This document shows positions 9,731-21,497 of a stretch of DNA of 64,000 nucleotides, in pieces (within the stretch, counting starts at the first letter, position 1; each line of letters begins with the position of its first letter). Source of the DNA: Peronospora farinosa (Eukaryota > Oomycota > Peronosporomycetes > Peronosporales > Peronosporaceae); assembly GCA_947646735.1 (NCBI GenBank), contig CANTFK010000961.1, forward strand, positions 1 to 64,000. Reading direction: 5' to 3'. Made by a program: the position numbers and the translations under genes. Below the pieces are notes generated by a model. The model had not been told where the DNA came from and did no database searches. It saw nothing but the letters and a program-made list of their open reading frames with translations.

Positions 9731-12700
9731 TACGAACACGCATGAATGCCTAATGCTGCCGTCAGCTCCTTGTGACGTGGTCCGTGAAGTCCCTTGGTCA
9801 TGATGTCCGCTAACATCACCGCAGTTTCGCAGTACTCGAGCTTGACTTCACCGCGCTTGACCTCATCACGAATGTGGTGATACTTGATGTCAATATGCTT
9901 CGCGCGACCATGGTTAACCGGGTTCTTCGTCATCTTGATACACGACTGGTTGTCTTCTGAGATGACAAGTTCCGGTCCCGACTCGTTCGTAGCTGACAAG
10001 ATCTCGCACAGCAGGCGATGGATCCACTTGCCTTCCTGAATGGCCAGGCTCAGCGCAATGTACTCCGCTTCACTTGTTGAAAGTGACACGCTTGACTGCT
10101 TCTTGCTTCCCCAACTCACAGGCGCACTCATTAGCATGAAGACGTAACCCGAAGTCGACTTGCGGTCAGAAAGATCGCCTGCCCAGTCCGCATCGGAGTA
10201 CCCGCGAAAGTCAATCTTGTCACTTGGCTGAAAATGGAGTCCATGCGACTTGGTGCCTTGCAGATAACGGAAAATACGCTTCACTGCAGTCCAGTGTTCC
10301 TGTTGAGGATTCTCCATGAAACGCGAGACGTACCCAACAGCATACGCAATGTCTGGTCGCGTCGCAGTCATCAAATGCATTAAAGCACCTACAGCCTCTC
10401 GAAATGGGGCATTGCACTTGGTCTCTTCGTTGCTTGGAATTAAGCGCGTACTTAGGTCCACCGGACTCACAGTAGACTTGCATTCGTCCATGCCGAAGCG
10501 CTTTAGGATGTCGTTGACATAGCGTCGCTGGCACATCGTCACGCTCCCGTCCTCGCCGTCAATCAATTCGATGCCTAGTACGAAAGTGCATTTGCCACTG
10601 TCGGTCATCTCGAAGCGCGTTTTGAGATCCGTTTTCGTTTGTGCTATCAACTCAAGTGAACTGCCGGTCACCAACACATCATCGACGTATACCAGCACGA
10701 GCACGCAGTGACCATCCACAATCTTGATGTAAAGGCACGGATCGAAGGCTGAAACTTGGAAACCGATGGAGCACACAAAGCTGTCGAATGTCTCGTTCCA
10801 AACGCGTGATGCTTGTTTCAGACCGTAAATCGCCTTGACCAACTCCAGGCAATCGAAGTTGTCATCCAACTCAACACCTTCTGGAACCGTGCAATACACC
10901 TTCTCCTTCATCACGCCATAGAGAAATGCCGTCACCACATCAAGTTGGTCAAGAGGCCAGCTGAAATACTTGGTGATCGCAATGACCATGCGCAGAGTCA
11001 CGTACTTGACCACGGGCGAGAACGTCTCCGTGTAGTCGATGCCATACTTCTGCTTGAACCCTTTGGCAACGAGGCGCGCCTTGTACTTCTCGACGGATCC
11101 ATCTGCTTTGCGCTTGATCTTAAATACCCATTTGGTACCGATAGCGCCTTGACCACTTGGCAGTTTTGCCGCTCGAAATACTCCGCGAAGACGCATTGAC
11201 TTGAGCTCAGTCTCAACAGCATTACGCCAGTGAACTTGGTCTGAACCGTTAATCGCGTCTTGGAAAGTCGCTGGTTCGGCCAGGTCCGTTGCTTCCACTG
11301 CGTTGGCACTTGCACGCCAAAAATTTGGTGGCGTTGAGCAGTTGTCTTGATCGCCAATGTCTGCTTGCTTTTCTTCTTCATCGTCGCTCAACGTTTCTCG
11401 AGCCATTGATCGCTGTTTCTGGTGACGATCAGTAGAATTTTCTGGTGCGCTTGCTTCTTCCAACCCGGTTCGACGGCGGGCGGAGCGCGACACGTTCTTC
11501 CTCGACTGATTCTTGCGCTTCCCGGTTTGTTTATAGGTGATCTGGCGCACGTCGTCATTGTTGATCTCGAGAAGATCGAGGTCCAACGCAGCATCATCGA
11601 CATCCTCACTTAATCGGTCCATCGTAAATCCAAAGGCTTGTTCGTCGAAGGTGATGTCACGACTGATCACCACTTGCCCCGCCTCAATGTCGTACACTCG
11701 GTAAGCCTTCGACGCTTCTTCGTAGCCCATGAATATTCCGACACGAGCTTTCGGGTCCCACTTGAGCCTTTTCTCTCTTGGTGTCAGGATGTATGCTTGG
11801 CATCCAAATACACGCATGTGCTTGACACTCGGTTTGAAGTTGCAAATAATCTCGAATGGAGTCTTGTGGCTGATTTTGGGCGACGGCAGACGATTCTTGA
11901 TATAGATAGCTGTCATAGCCGCTTCAGCCCAGAAAGTCTTGTCTAGCTTCGCATGATGCAGCAAGCTGCGCCCGATCGTGACGATAGTCCGAATAGCACG
12001 TTCTGCAGTGCCGTTGGTCTGGTGCGCATACGGGACGGTAGTCTGCTGTTCGATGCCTTCGTCCTCGTAGAAATTCATGAGCGAGTTGGTAGCAAATTCT
12101 CGAGCTCCATCATGGCGAACGAACTTGACTTTCTTGCCGAATTGAGTCTGGATCTTGACGATGTAGCTTTTGATGTGGCCTTCGCTCTCCGACTTGGCAC
12201 GCAAACAGAAGCCCTTCATGCACCCGCTAGCTTCGTCGACAATCAAAAGCAAGTACCTGCTGCCGCCAATGGAAGTCTGCTCCATGGGGCCGCAGATATC
12301 GAGGTGAAGCAGCTCGAAAGTGTTGTAGGCACGCTTGTCACGGTTGCTTGGGAACGGTTTTTGGACCATTTTTCCTTGTTGGCATCCGCGACACACACTT
12401 GGACCACTCGAGCTGGCTGGTATCTTTGCGTCTTTGATCATGTTACTGTTCACCATCTTGCGAAGAACATCGATTGGTGCGTGGCCCATGCGCGCATGCA
12501 GGTCAACAACTCGGTTGCTTGTTGCCATGTTGGCCGATCGTTTCGGGGTTCGTAGCCAGTAAAGTCCGTCCACAAGATCCGCTGCTGCTACGACTTGTGT
12601 TGAATTCTTGCGCACGACGTGCATCGTGGCACCATCGAACACAACTTGAAACTTGCCAGTCTTGTTGATCTGCGGTACCGAAAGCAGGTTCTTGCTCATA

Positions 12701-13851
12701 CTTGGCACGAACAGCGCATCCTTGATTTCGATCTCGTATTCTTGGCCATTGGGCAGCACCACTCGTTCCAGAATGGTACCCACACCCTTGATAGCAGCTT
12801 TGCTACCATCAGCCACCGATAGCTCGCCTTCATCTTCTTCGTTGATGCTTGCAAACTTGGTCTTGTCGTTACAGATGTGGTGCGTTGCGCCGCTGTCGAC
12901 CGCCCACATCCCTGGCATATTCTTGCCCGTCGAAAGTCCACACTCGAGCGATACAGCGAATGCAACTCGATCGAAGTGGTCGTAGTCGTCATCGCCTCGC
13001 CATTGAACATTGTTGGCCCCGCGTCCACGACTGTTGCCGCCGCGTCTTGGGCCTCGGTTGTCATCTTTTTGCTTGCTCCAGCATCGCTCCACCGTGTGGC
13101 CCACTTTGCCACAATACGTGCACTGGCGAGGTTCGCGCTCGGCACTGAACGCCTTTGCTGCGTCTTCAGTCTTCACCGATGTCGTCTTCTCGCCTTGCCT
13201 CTTGATGTGCTCATTTGTGAGCACCTTCACAACGTCTCGCGATCGCAGTTCCGCGCTGCTCATCTCCAAGTTAAGTACGACGTTCTCGTAGCTCTTGGGA
13301 AGGCTGCGCAACAAGCAGATCGCCACGTCTTCATCCTCCATCTTGGCGCCGATGCTGCTGAGCTTCGCGCTGATGTTGAGGACCTCGTTACAATGGTGTA
13401 ACACATTCCCGCCTTCTGCCATCTCCATGCTGAAGAGCTGGCGCTTCAAGTAAATTCGCCCAGCCTTCTGCGATCCGCCGTACAGCGTCTTGACGCGCGC
13501 CCACGCGACCCATGCCTCCTCGCAGTCATCAACCACGTGATGATAGTCGGCATCCATGTGGAGCAACATCAATCCGAACGCGATGTTGCTCGCCTTGACA
13601 TAGTCGTCCATGGCGCGTGGGTCCGCAAACGTCGGGGTCGTCTCTCGGTTCACGACATGCCACGTCGACTTGGTGAGGAACACGCCACGCATGTAGCGGC
13701 TCCATGTCGCGTAGTTGTCTCCGTTGAACTTGTCGATGGAGATCTTGGTCGGGGCATCTTGGGCAGAGGACATCGTGCTTGGGCTCATAACCTGTTGAAT
13801 GGTATGAGTCTTGAACGAAGAGAAGCTTGAACGCAGGCGAAGGGAGTTCAC
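9727..13851 (-). CDS. Ty1/copia gag-pol polyprotein, intact, left copy
   Basis: One uninterrupted frame of 1,374 codons. The frame starts inside the LTR; a more likely start is ATG at 13,788 (MSPSTM, residue 22), which overlaps the primer-binding site. Order of domains: UBN2-type gag ([10 protein letters not shown] near residue 43), one zinc knuckle ([14 protein letters not shown], ~242-256), aspartic protease (AVDSGATHH, ~315), integrase with HHCC zinc site and D-D-E core (HLDICGP ~516; [18 protein letters not shown]), RT ([25 protein letters not shown] ~1,053) and RNase H (YSDADWAGD ~1,218; STSEAEY; SEDNQS). All catalytic residues I can check are present. Gag and Pol are one frame, as usual in copia. 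Likely autonomous and recently active. Confidence 0.95.
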   Translation of the reverse strand: MNSLRLRSSFSSFKTHTIQQVMSPSTMSSAQDAPTKISIDKFNGDNYATWSRYMRGVFLTKSTWHVVNRETTPTFADPRAMDDYVKASNIAFGLMLLHMDADYHHVVDDCEEAWVAWARVKTLYGGSQKAGRIYLKRQLFSMEMAEGGNVLHHCNEVLNISAKLSSIGAKMEDEDVAICLLRSLPKSYENVVLNLEMSSAELRSRDVVKVLTNEHIKRQGEKTTSVKTEDAAKAFSAEREPRQCTYCGKVGHTVERCWSKQKDDNRGPRRGGNSRGRGANNVQWRGDDDYDHFDRVAFAVSLECGLSTGKNMPGMWAVDSGATHHICNDKTKFASINEEDEGELSVADGSKAAIKGVGTILERVVLPNGQEYEIEIKDALFVPSMSKNLLSVPQINKTGKFQVVFDGATMHVVRKNSTQVVAAADLVDGLYWLRTPKRSANMATSNRVVDLHARMGHAPIDVLRKMVNSNMIKDAKIPASSSGPSVCRGCQQGKMVQKPFPSNRDKRAYNTFELLHLDICGPMEQTSIGGSRYLLLIVDEASGCMKGFCLRAKSESEGHIKSYIVKIQTQFGKKVKFVRHDGAREFATNSLMNFYEDEGIEQQTTVPYAHQTNGTAERAIRTIVTIGRSLLHHAKLDKTFWAEAAMTAIYIKNRLPSPKISHKTPFEIICNFKPSVKHMRVFGCQAYILTPREKRLKWDPKARVGIFMGYEEASKAYRVYDIEAGQVVISRDITFDEQAFGFTMDRLSEDVDDAALDLDLLEINNDDVRQITYKQTGKRKNQSRKNVSRSARRRTGLEEASAPENSTDRHQKQRSMARETLSDDEEEKQADIGDQDNCSTPPNFWRASANAVEATDLAEPATFQDAINGSDQVHWRNAVETELKSMRLRGVFRAAKLPSGQGAIGTKWVFKIKRKADGSVEKYKARLVAKGFKQKYGIDYTETFSPVVKYVTLRMVIAITKYFSWPLDQLDVVTAFLYGVMKEKVYCTVPEGVELDDNFDCLELVKAIYGLKQASRVWNETFDSFVCSIGFQVSAFDPCLYIKIVDGHCVLVLVYVDDVLVTGSSLELIAQTKTDLKTRFEMTDSGKCTFVLGIELIDGEDGSVTMCQRRYVNDILKRFGMDECKSTVSPVDLSTRLIPSNEETKCNAPFREAVGALMHLMTATRPDIAYAVGYVSRFMENPQQEHWTAVKRIFRYLQGTKSHGLHFQPSDKIDFRGYSDADWAGDLSDRKSTSGYVFMLMSAPVSWGSKKQSSVSLSTSEAEYIALSLAIQEGKWIHRLLCEILSATNESGPELVISEDNQSCIKMTKNPVNHGRAKHIDIKYHHIRDEVKRGEVKLEYCETAVMLADIMTKGLHGPRHKELTAALGIHACSY
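13777..13792 (-). other. Copia primer-binding site, left copy
   Basis: Directly after the LTR end (…TTCAACA) the minus strand reads GGTTATGAGCCCAAGC. This resembles the half-tRNA initiator-methionine sites used by many Ty1/copia elements. The ATG inside it is the likely pol start. The second copy has the same sequence at 18,166-18,181. Confidence 0.7.
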
Positions 13852-14108
13852 TCAGGAAGACCGGAGAGAAGACACTTGTTGGGAAGAAGGAAGATTTGGA
13901 AGTGATTGATTATTGGGGCTTACTTGCCGACTACATGATTTATATGTGAACCACATATAAATCATGTAGGGCGTCCTATCATCCTACGCGTCTAATCAAC
14001 TCTAAGTAATTACCGTAAAAACTACGTCGTAAATACTAAGTTGAACAGGCGGTTCGGATTGGACCGGTCACGGTTACCCAATCTTGGTGGAACCGATGAC
14101 CGTCAACA
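13793..14108 (-). repeat. Copia LTR, shared middle
   Basis: 316 bp. It is the 5' LTR of the left copy and the 3' LTR of the right copy, with a primer-binding site on its left side and a polypurine tract on its right side. I see no host sequence between the copies. Confidence 0.92.
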
Positions 14109-14115
14109 CGCCCCC

Positions 14116-17100
14116 TCAATACGAACACGCATGAATGCCTAATGCTGCCGTCAGCTCCTTGTGACGTGGTCCGTGAAGTCCCTTGGTCATGATGTCCGCT
14201 AACATCACCGCAGTTTCGCAGTACTCGAGCTTGACTTCACCGCGCTTGACCTCATCACGAATGTGGTGATACTTGATGTCAATATGCTTCGCGCGACCAT
14301 GGTTAACCGGGTTCTTCGTCATCTTGATACACGACTGGTTGTCTTCTGAGATGACAAGCTCCGGTCCCGACTCGTTCGTAGCTGACAAGATCTCGCACAG
14401 CAGGCGATGGATCCACTTGCCTTCCTGAATGGCCAGGCTCAGCGCAATGTACTCCGCTTCACTTGTTGAAAGTGACACGCTTGACTGCTTCTTGCTTCCC
14501 CAACTCACAGGCGCACTCATTAGCATGAAGACGTAACCCGAAGTCGACTTGCGGTCAGAAAGATCGCCTGCCCAGTCCGCATCGGAGTACCCGCGAAAGT
14601 CAATCTTGTCACTTGGCTGAAAATGGAGTCCATGCGACTTGGTGCCTTGCAGATAACGGAAAATACGCTTCACTGCAGTCCAGTGTTCCTGTTGAGGATT
14701 CTCCATGAAACGCGAGACGTACCCAACAGCATACGCAATGTCTGGTCGCGTCGCAGTCATCAAATGCATTAAAGCACCTACAGCCTCTCGAAATGGGGCA
14801 TTGCACTTGGTCTCTTCGTTGCTTGGAATTAAGCGCGTACTTAGGTCCACCGGACTCACAGTAGACTTGCATTCGTCCATGCCGAAGCGCTTTAGGATGT
14901 CGTTGACATAGCGTCGCTGGCACATCGTCACGCTCCCGTCCTCGCCGTCAATCAATTCGATGCCTAGTACGAAAGTGCATTTGCCACTGTCGGTCATCTC
15001 GAAGCGCGTTTTGAGATCCGTTTTCGTTTGTGCTATCAACTCAAGTGAACTGCCGGTCACCAACACATCATCGACGTATACCAGCACGAGCACGCAGTGA
15101 CCATCCACAATCTTGATGTAAAGGCACGGATCGAAGGCTGAAACTTGGAAACCGATGGAGCACACAAAGCTGTCGAATGTCTCGTTCCAAACGCGTGATG
15201 CTTGTTTCAGACCGTAAATCGCCTTGACCAACTCCAGGCAATCGAAGTTGTCATCCAACTCAACACCTTCTGGAACCGTGCAATACACCTTCTCCTTCAT
15301 CACGCCATAGAGAAATGCCGTCACCACATCAAGTTGGTCAAGAGGCCAGCTGAAATACTTGGTGATCGCAATGACCATGCGCAGAGTCACGTACTTGACC
15401 ACGGGCGAGAACGTCTCCGTGTAGTCGATGCCATACTTCTGCTTGAACCCTTTGGCAACGAGGCGCGCCTTGTACTTCTCGACGGATCCATCTGCTTTGC
15501 GCTTGATCTTAAATACCCATTTGGTACCGATAGCGCCTTGACCACTTGGCAGTTTTGCCGCTCGAAATACTCCGCGAAGACGCATTGACTTGAGCTCAGT
15601 CTCAATAGCATTACGCCAGTGAACTTGGTCTGAACCGTTAATCGCGTCTTGGAAAGTCGCTGGTTCGGCCAGGTCCGTTGCTTCCACTGCGTTGGCACTT
15701 GCACGCCAAAAATTTGGTGGCGTTGAGCAGTTGTCTTGATCGCCAATGTCTGCTTGCTTTTCTTCTTCATCGTCGCTCAACGTTTCTCGAGCCATTGATC
15801 GCTGTTTCTGGTGACGATCAGTAGAATTTTCTGGTGCGCTTGCTTCTTCCAACCCGGTTCGACGGCGGGCGGAGCGCGACACGTTCTTCCTCGACTGATT
15901 CTTGCGCTTCCCGGTTTGTTTATAGGTGATCTGGCGCACGTCGTCATTGTTGATCTCGAGAAGATCGAGGTCCAACGCAGCATCATCGACATCCTCACTT
16001 AATCGGTCCATCGTAAATCCAAAGGCTTGTTCGTCGAAGGTGATGTCACGACTGATCACCACTTGCCCCGCCTCAATGTCGTACACTCGGTAAGCCTTCG
16101 ACGCTTCTTCGTAGCCCATGAATATTCCGACACGAGCTTTCGGGTCCCACTTGAGCCTTTTCTCTCTTGGTGTCAGGATGTATGCTTGGCATCCAAATAC
16201 ACGCATGTGCTTGACACTCGGTTTGAAGTTGCAAATAATCTCGAATGGAGTCTTGTGGCTGATTTTGGGCGACGGCAGACGATTCTTGATATAGATAGCT
16301 GTCATAGCCGCTTCAGCCCAGAAAGTCTTGTCTAGCTTCGCATGATGCAGCAAGCTGCGCCCGATCGTGACGATAGTCCGAATAGCACGTTCTGCAGTGC
16401 CGTTGGTCTGGTGCGCATACGGGACGGTAGTCTGCTGTTCGATGCCTTCGTCCTCGTAGAAATTCATGAGCGAGTTGGTAGCAAATTCTCGAGCTCCATC
16501 ATGGCGAACGAACTTGACTTTCTTGCCGAATTGAGTCTGGATCTTGACGATGTAGCTTTTGATGTGGCCTTCGCTCTCCGACTTGGCACGCAAACAGAAG
16601 CCCTTCATGCACCCGCTAGCTTCGTCGACAATCAAAAGCAAGTACCTGCTGCCGCCAATGGAAGTCTGCTCCATGGGGCCGCAGATATCGAGGTGAAGCA
16701 GCTCGAAAGTGTTGTAGGCACGCTTGTCACGGTTGCTTGGGAACGGTTTTTGGACCATTTTTCCTTGTTGGCATCCGCGACACACACTTGGACCACTCGA
16801 GCTGGCTGGTATCTTTGCGTCTTTGATCATGTTACTGTTCACCATCTTGCGAAGAACATCGATTGGTGCGTGGCCCATGCGCGCATGCAGGTCAACAACT
16901 CGGTTGCTTGTTGCCATGTTGGCCGATCGTTTCGGGGTTCGTAGCCAGTAAAGTCCGTCCACAAGATCCGCTGCTGCTACGACTTGTGTTGAATTCTTGC
17001 GCACGACGTGCATCGTGGCACCATCGAACACAACTTGAAACTTGCCAGTCTTGTTGATCTGCGGTACCGAAAGCAGGTTCTTGCTCATACTTGGCACGAA

Positions 17101-18240
17101 CAGCGCATCCTTGATTTCGATCTCGTATTCTTGGCCATTGGGCAGCACCACTCGTTCCAGAATGGTACCCACACCCTTGATAGCAGCTTTGCTACCATCA
17201 GCCACCGATAGCTCGCCTTCATCTTCTTCGTTGATGCTTGCAAACTTGGTCTTGTCGTTACAGATGTGGTGCGTTGCGCCGCTGTCGACCGCCCACATCC
17301 CTGGCATATTCTTGCCCGTCGAAAGTCCACACTCGAGCGATACAGCGAATGCAACTCGATCGAAGTGGTCGTAGTCGTCATCGCCTCGCCATTGAACATT
17401 GTTGGCCCCGCGTCCACGACTGTTGCCGCCGCGTCTTGGGCCTCGGTTGTCATCTTTTTGCTTGCTCCAGCATCGCTCCACCGTGTGGCCCACTTTGCCA
17501 CAATACGTGCACTGGCGAGGTTCGCGCTCGGCACTGAACGCCTTTGCTGCGTCTTCAGTCTTCACCGATGTCGTCTTCTCGCCTTGCCTCTTGATGTGCT
17601 CATTTGTGAGCACCTTCACAACGTCTCGCGATCGCAGTTCCGCGCTGCTCATCTCCAAGTTAAGTACGACGTTCTCGTAGCTCTTGGGAAGGCTGCGCAA
17701 CAAGCAGATCGCCACGTCTTCATCCTCCATCTTGGCGCCGATGCTGCTGAGCTTCGCGCTGATGTTGAGGACCTCGTTACAATGGTGTAACACATTCCCG
17801 CCTTCTGCCATCTCCATGCTGAAGAGCTGGCGCTTCAAGTAAATTCGCCCAGCCTTCTGCGATCCGCCGTACAGCGTCTTGACGCGCGCCCACGCGACCC
17901 ATGCCTCCTCGCAGTCATCAACCACGTGATGATAGTCGGCATCCATGTGGAGCAACATCAATCCGAACGCGATGTTGCTCGCCTTGACATAGTCGTCCAT
18001 GGCGCGTGGGTCCGCAAACGTCGGGGTCGTCTCTCGGTTCACGACATGCCACGTCGACTTGGTGAGGAACACGCCACGCATGTAGCGGCTCCATGTCGCG
18101 TAGTTGTCTCCGTTGAACTTGTCGATGGAGATCTTGGTCGGGGCATCTTGGGCAGAGGACATCGTGCTTGGGCTCATAACCTGTTGAATGGTATGAGTCT
18201 TGAACGAAGAGAAGCTTGAACGCAGGCGAAGGGAGTTCAC
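14116..18240 (-). CDS. Ty1/copia gag-pol polyprotein, intact, right copy
   Basis: Same 1,374-codon frame as the left copy, 4,389 bp further right, with the same domains and intact catalytic motifs. By eye I find one silent change (AGTTCC at 9,976 versus AGCTCC here) and one Val-to-Ile change shortly before the RT domain (NAVETEL versus NAIETEL). The likely start is ATG at 18,177 (residue 22), overlapping the primer-binding site. Stop TGA lies in the polypurine tract at 14,109-14,119. Confidence 0.95.
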   Translation of the reverse strand: MNSLRLRSSFSSFKTHTIQQVMSPSTMSSAQDAPTKISIDKFNGDNYATWSRYMRGVFLTKSTWHVVNRETTPTFADPRAMDDYVKASNIAFGLMLLHMDADYHHVVDDCEEAWVAWARVKTLYGGSQKAGRIYLKRQLFSMEMAEGGNVLHHCNEVLNISAKLSSIGAKMEDEDVAICLLRSLPKSYENVVLNLEMSSAELRSRDVVKVLTNEHIKRQGEKTTSVKTEDAAKAFSAEREPRQCTYCGKVGHTVERCWSKQKDDNRGPRRGGNSRGRGANNVQWRGDDDYDHFDRVAFAVSLECGLSTGKNMPGMWAVDSGATHHICNDKTKFASINEEDEGELSVADGSKAAIKGVGTILERVVLPNGQEYEIEIKDALFVPSMSKNLLSVPQINKTGKFQVVFDGATMHVVRKNSTQVVAAADLVDGLYWLRTPKRSANMATSNRVVDLHARMGHAPIDVLRKMVNSNMIKDAKIPASSSGPSVCRGCQQGKMVQKPFPSNRDKRAYNTFELLHLDICGPMEQTSIGGSRYLLLIVDEASGCMKGFCLRAKSESEGHIKSYIVKIQTQFGKKVKFVRHDGAREFATNSLMNFYEDEGIEQQTTVPYAHQTNGTAERAIRTIVTIGRSLLHHAKLDKTFWAEAAMTAIYIKNRLPSPKISHKTPFEIICNFKPSVKHMRVFGCQAYILTPREKRLKWDPKARVGIFMGYEEASKAYRVYDIEAGQVVISRDITFDEQAFGFTMDRLSEDVDDAALDLDLLEINNDDVRQITYKQTGKRKNQSRKNVSRSARRRTGLEEASAPENSTDRHQKQRSMARETLSDDEEEKQADIGDQDNCSTPPNFWRASANAVEATDLAEPATFQDAINGSDQVHWRNAIETELKSMRLRGVFRAAKLPSGQGAIGTKWVFKIKRKADGSVEKYKARLVAKGFKQKYGIDYTETFSPVVKYVTLRMVIAITKYFSWPLDQLDVVTAFLYGVMKEKVYCTVPEGVELDDNFDCLELVKAIYGLKQASRVWNETFDSFVCSIGFQVSAFDPCLYIKIVDGHCVLVLVYVDDVLVTGSSLELIAQTKTDLKTRFEMTDSGKCTFVLGIELIDGEDGSVTMCQRRYVNDILKRFGMDECKSTVSPVDLSTRLIPSNEETKCNAPFREAVGALMHLMTATRPDIAYAVGYVSRFMENPQQEHWTAVKRIFRYLQGTKSHGLHFQPSDKIDFRGYSDADWAGDLSDRKSTSGYVFMLMSAPVSWGSKKQSSVSLSTSEAEYIALSLAIQEGKWIHRLLCEILSATNESGPELVISEDNQSCIKMTKNPVNHGRAKHIDIKYHHIRDEVKRGEVKLEYCETAVMLADIMTKGLHGPRHKELTAALGIHACSY

Positions 18241-18497
18241 TCAGGAAGACCGGAGAGAAGACACTTGTTGGGAAGAAGGAAGATTTGGAAGTGATTGATT
18301 ATTGGGGCTTACTTGCCGACTACATGATTTATATGTGAACCACATATAAATCATGTAGGGCGTCCTATCATCCTACGCGTCTAATCAACTCTAAGTAATT
18401 ACCGTAAAAACTACGTCGTAAATACTAAGTTGAACAGGCGGTTCGGATTGGACCGGTCACGGTTACCCAATCTTGGTGGAACCGATGACCGTCAACA
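18182..18497 (-). repeat. Copia LTR, right (5' LTR of right copy)
   Basis: 316 bp, minus-strand start TGTTGACGGT at 18,497, followed on the plus strand by the target duplication TATAC (18,498-18,502). Confidence 0.92.
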
Positions 18498-18835
18498 TAT
18501 ACTTAAACATATGTTTGTATTGTTACTAATACCTGATAAGTATTGGAAAGCAGTTCGATACGACAGGCACCCTTAACCTTTGTTGTGCCTATCCAATCCG
18601 ACAGCATACCGATGTATGTAGCTGCTGTTGCTGTCACCAAGGCCACGCATTGGTCGTTGTCTTGACTACAACGATCTTTCGTACAAGGACGAGCTACTGG
18701 CTTAAAAGCTGCTCTTAAGCACTCTAGTTCACATCACGGTAGTCGTAGTCTTCACCATCGGCCGCATTGCAAACGCATCTGTTTCGCTTCTGGTATATTC
18801 TTGCTTGCCACTGACGAATGTGTCTTTCATGAACT
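18498..18835. repeat. Right unique arm of large inverted repeat
   Basis: Reverse complement of about 6,400-6,733. Before the copia pair inserted, this was continuous with the AT-rich core ending at 9,403. The two arms are almost identical near the junction (one mismatch over 75 bases). Confidence 0.85.
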
Positions 18836-19373
18836 ACGCGTCGCGACTTACGACGATTTGGCCGTTCGACAGCGCGTCAAACTGATGCGTCTTCTCATTG
18901 TCCGAGTAGCTGAGGAAATGGCACAGCACCGATCATACTTCGGCTGTTTCTGCTCTTGGCCACGAGCAACCGTACGCGAGGCACCCGAAGACCTTCACAA
19001 TGACTTTGTCTACGTCCACACTTCATGCGGCAGCTTCTGACGCGAGTAGATCCATGTCAATCCACGCGAGGATGAGGTTGTCGACGTAGATCAGTAGTTG
19101 AGCCATCACGCTTGACATACAATATCTCGCACTTGATGGATCCGATATCTTGCGTATATAGTCGTCGATGGTCTGGTTTACATGCGAGGCGACCACTTGC
19201 GACAGTACAACCCGTGCTTGAGCTTGCTCACGGGGTCGAGATACTTGAGCTCAACGAATTCGTGAGGCTGCTTCATTAAGCGGATCTCTTCCTTGGCAGA
19301 CGTTGAGGAGTGCCGCTTTGAACAAACGTTGAGGAGTGCCGCTTTGAGCAGACGTTGAGGAGCAGCATGAGCT
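18836..19373 (-). repeat. Copia-derived array fragment, inverted
   Basis: About 540 bp, reverse complement of the array unit seen at 2,216-6,430, with a few per cent differences. It ends at GAGCT/TGTGGTG, where the next LTR was inserted. It probably continued into what is now 29,479-32,616 (inference). Confidence 0.8.
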
Positions 19374-21474
19374 TGTGGTGAAGTCGATCAAGAAAAATTT
19401 GATCGACAATATCGAAAGTGATTATGATGTGGACCACTTACACGGCGGAAGTCATATCCTATGGATTATACTTGGCTATAGTATGGGAGCGATCAAGATA
19501 TATCGATGAATGATCGCATAGTTTATACTTGGCTATTGTATTGGAATGATAGCTTCTCTGGATCAATCATGTGAATGGCCATGGTTGGCCGAGGATTACG
19601 CGGCTGTGTTGACGATCAGGGTGGGAGATCGCTCGATCGCAATCGTCGATCGTGATCAACAAGTGTGATCGACGATCGCGATCAGCAAGTGTGATCAACG
19701 ATCGTGATCAGCAAGTGTGATCGACGATCGTGATCGACAAGTGTGATCGACGACCGTAACCTCGATCTAGAAAGCCGATCGCGAGATGTAACTGGTTACA
19801 GATCGATCGTAACCTCGATCGACGGATCAAGATCATGATGGATCGACGATCGTGATCGACAAGTATGATCGACGATCGTGACAAGTGTGATCGACGATCG
19901 TAACCTCGATCTAGAAAGCCGATCGCGAGATGTAACTGGTTACAGATCGATCGTAACCTCGATCGACGGATCAAGATCGCGATGGATTGACGATCGTGAT
20001 CGACAAGTATGATCGACGATCGTAACCTCGATCTAGAAAGCGGATCGCGAGATGTAACTGGTTACAGATCGATCGTAACCTCGATCGACGGATCAAGATC
20101 ATGATGGATCGACGATCGTGATCGACAAGTATGATCGACGATCGTGACAAGTGTGATCGACGATCGTAACCTCGATCTAGAAAGCCGATCGCGAGATGTA
20201 ACTGGTTACAGATCGATCGTAACCTCGATCGACGGATCAAGATCATGATGGATCGACGATCGTGATCGACAAGTATGATCGACGATCGTAACCTCGATCT
20301 AGAAAGCCGATCGCGAGATGTAACTGGTTACGATCGATCGTAACCTCGATCGACGGTCAAGATCATGATGGATCGACGATCGTGATCGACAAGTATGATC
20401 GACGATCGTGACAAGTGTGATCGACGATCGTAACCTCGTCAGAAAGCCGATCGCGAGATGTAACTGGTTACAGATCGATCGTAACCTCGACAAAGTGTGA
20501 TCGGATGGATTGACGATCGTGATCGACAAGTGTGATCGACGATGCGACAAGTGTGATCGACGATCGTAACCTCGATCTAGAAAGCCGATCGCGAGATGTA
20601 ACTGGTTACAGATCGATCGTAACCTCGATCGAGGATCAAGATCGCGATGGATTGACGATCGTGATCGACAAGTATGATCGACGATCGTGATGACAAGTGT
20701 GATCGACGATCGTAACCTCGATCCAGAAAGCCGATCGCGAGATGTAACTGGTTACAGATCGATCGTAACCTCGATCGACGGATCAAGATCGCGATGGTAT
20801 CCGAAGTGGACCACATACCGAGATCTGATTTTCCTGAAAGAGACGACACGCGGCAGTAGGTACTGTCATACAGATAGTCATAATCGTAGGATTTGGTATT
20901 GGATTGGTTAACATTAAACAGAGTTTCTTTTAGTTCGAACCACGCACGCAGACTTCTCTTCCGGGCGGATAATTTTGGCCCCCGACGATCAAGAGCTTCT
21001 GCAACGCTACGACAAGTGATATCCCTGGATTGTTTGGCCAGGGATTACAAGAACTATCAACCCAATCAAAACCCCCCTGCGATCGGACGCAGTATACAAC
21101 GTAAAGGACAAGGCACAAGATCGAGACGGCTCAAGTGGTCAGAAGATCAAGTGAAATCAAGTGGATCAAGTATCTACATTTGGATAAGACGGTCTCAAGG
21201 CAGACCAGGGTGACTCATAGAGCACCCCCCATACAACTTTCGATCGCGTGAGGATTTTCCACGTGATCGACCCCCCGACCAATCCCCAACCCTGGTCAAG
21301 TTCATCATCGACTCAAGTCCACCGAGAAGAGTGCAGCCCGCCCTACCGACGGGTACACAAGGTGAGGAAGGAAAATTACACGGATACGGGGTACCCCCTC
21401 CGTTAGTCGGTCGTCTGGGCGCCAGTGGAGAGTCGGGATCACATCAGCAATTTTGCGAATCCCACTCCACCACA
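19374..21474 (+). mobile_element. 5' LTR of Ty3/gypsy element, subtype B, satellite-bearing
   Basis: A 2.1-kb LTR from TGTGGTGAAGTC (19,374) to CCCACTCCACCACA (21,474), with inverted terminal TGTGGTG/CACCACA. It is followed at once by the primer-binding region and gag ATG. It is twice as long as the related LTRs because of the GATCG satellite at 19,615-20,795, in the likely U3. It was inserted into the inverted copia-array copy (left flank GAGCT). Confidence 0.85.
19615..20795. repeat. GATCG-rich satellite in U3, eight units
   Basis: The core AGATGTAACTGGTTAC occurs at about 19,783, 19,928, 20,050, 20,193, 20,315, 20,456, 20,593 and 20,740. Spacing mostly alternates between ~122 and ~143 bp, suggesting a two-unit higher-order repeat of ~265 bp. 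Each unit has many GATC sites and an inverted GTAAC/GTTAC pair. Reading frames here are repeat artefacts. Confidence 0.88.
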
Positions 21475-21497
21475 ATGGTGCGCGTGCCCGGATCTTC
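21475..21497 (+). other. Primer-binding site overlapping gag start
   Basis: ATGGTGCGCGTGCCCGGATC follows the LTR end immediately. TGG plus the next bases would pair with a tRNA 3' end (CCA, discriminator A, acceptor arm CACGCGC, then CCGGG of the T stem). The ATG is also the gag start (MVRVPGSS), so priming site and start codon coincide. The same layout is seen at 23,897 and, on the minus strand, at 28,439 and 47,211. Confidence 0.6.

Larger units (their letters stand above)
9404..18497 (-). mobile_element. Tandem pair of intact Ty1/copia elements (LTR-int-LTR-int-LTR)
   Basis: Three 316-bp LTRs (9,404-9,719; 13,793-14,108; 18,182-18,497) enclose two internal regions offset by exactly 4,389 bp. 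The whole is flanked by the 5-bp target duplication TATAC (9,399-9,403 and 18,498-18,502), so it occupies one insertion site, within the right arm of the inverted repeat. The two pol copies differ at only two positions that I noticed. A single insertion followed by LTR-LTR unequal exchange, or insertion of a tandem form, would explain this. It is the youngest-looking insertion in the window. Confidence 0.92.

Noticed and set aside
11953..12555. 200-codon open frame on the plus strand, with a duplicate at 16,342-16,944
   Set aside because: It lies opposite the intact copia pol and its composition follows from pol codons; no domain or start context.
18801..19040. 79-codon plus-strand frame beginning MLATDECVFHELRVATYDD
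   Set aside because: It is the reverse strand of the copia-derived array unit; the coding relic is on the other strand.
19615..20795. CRISPR-like spaced repeats
   Set aside because: Spacing units are themselves repeated, there are no unique spacers, and the context is eukaryotic LTR sequence.
19708..20849. Several 80-90-codon minus-strand frames rich in SRLRSICNQLHLAI repeats
   Set aside because: Product of the GATCG satellite; repeats run through several frames and have no start or flanking gene.
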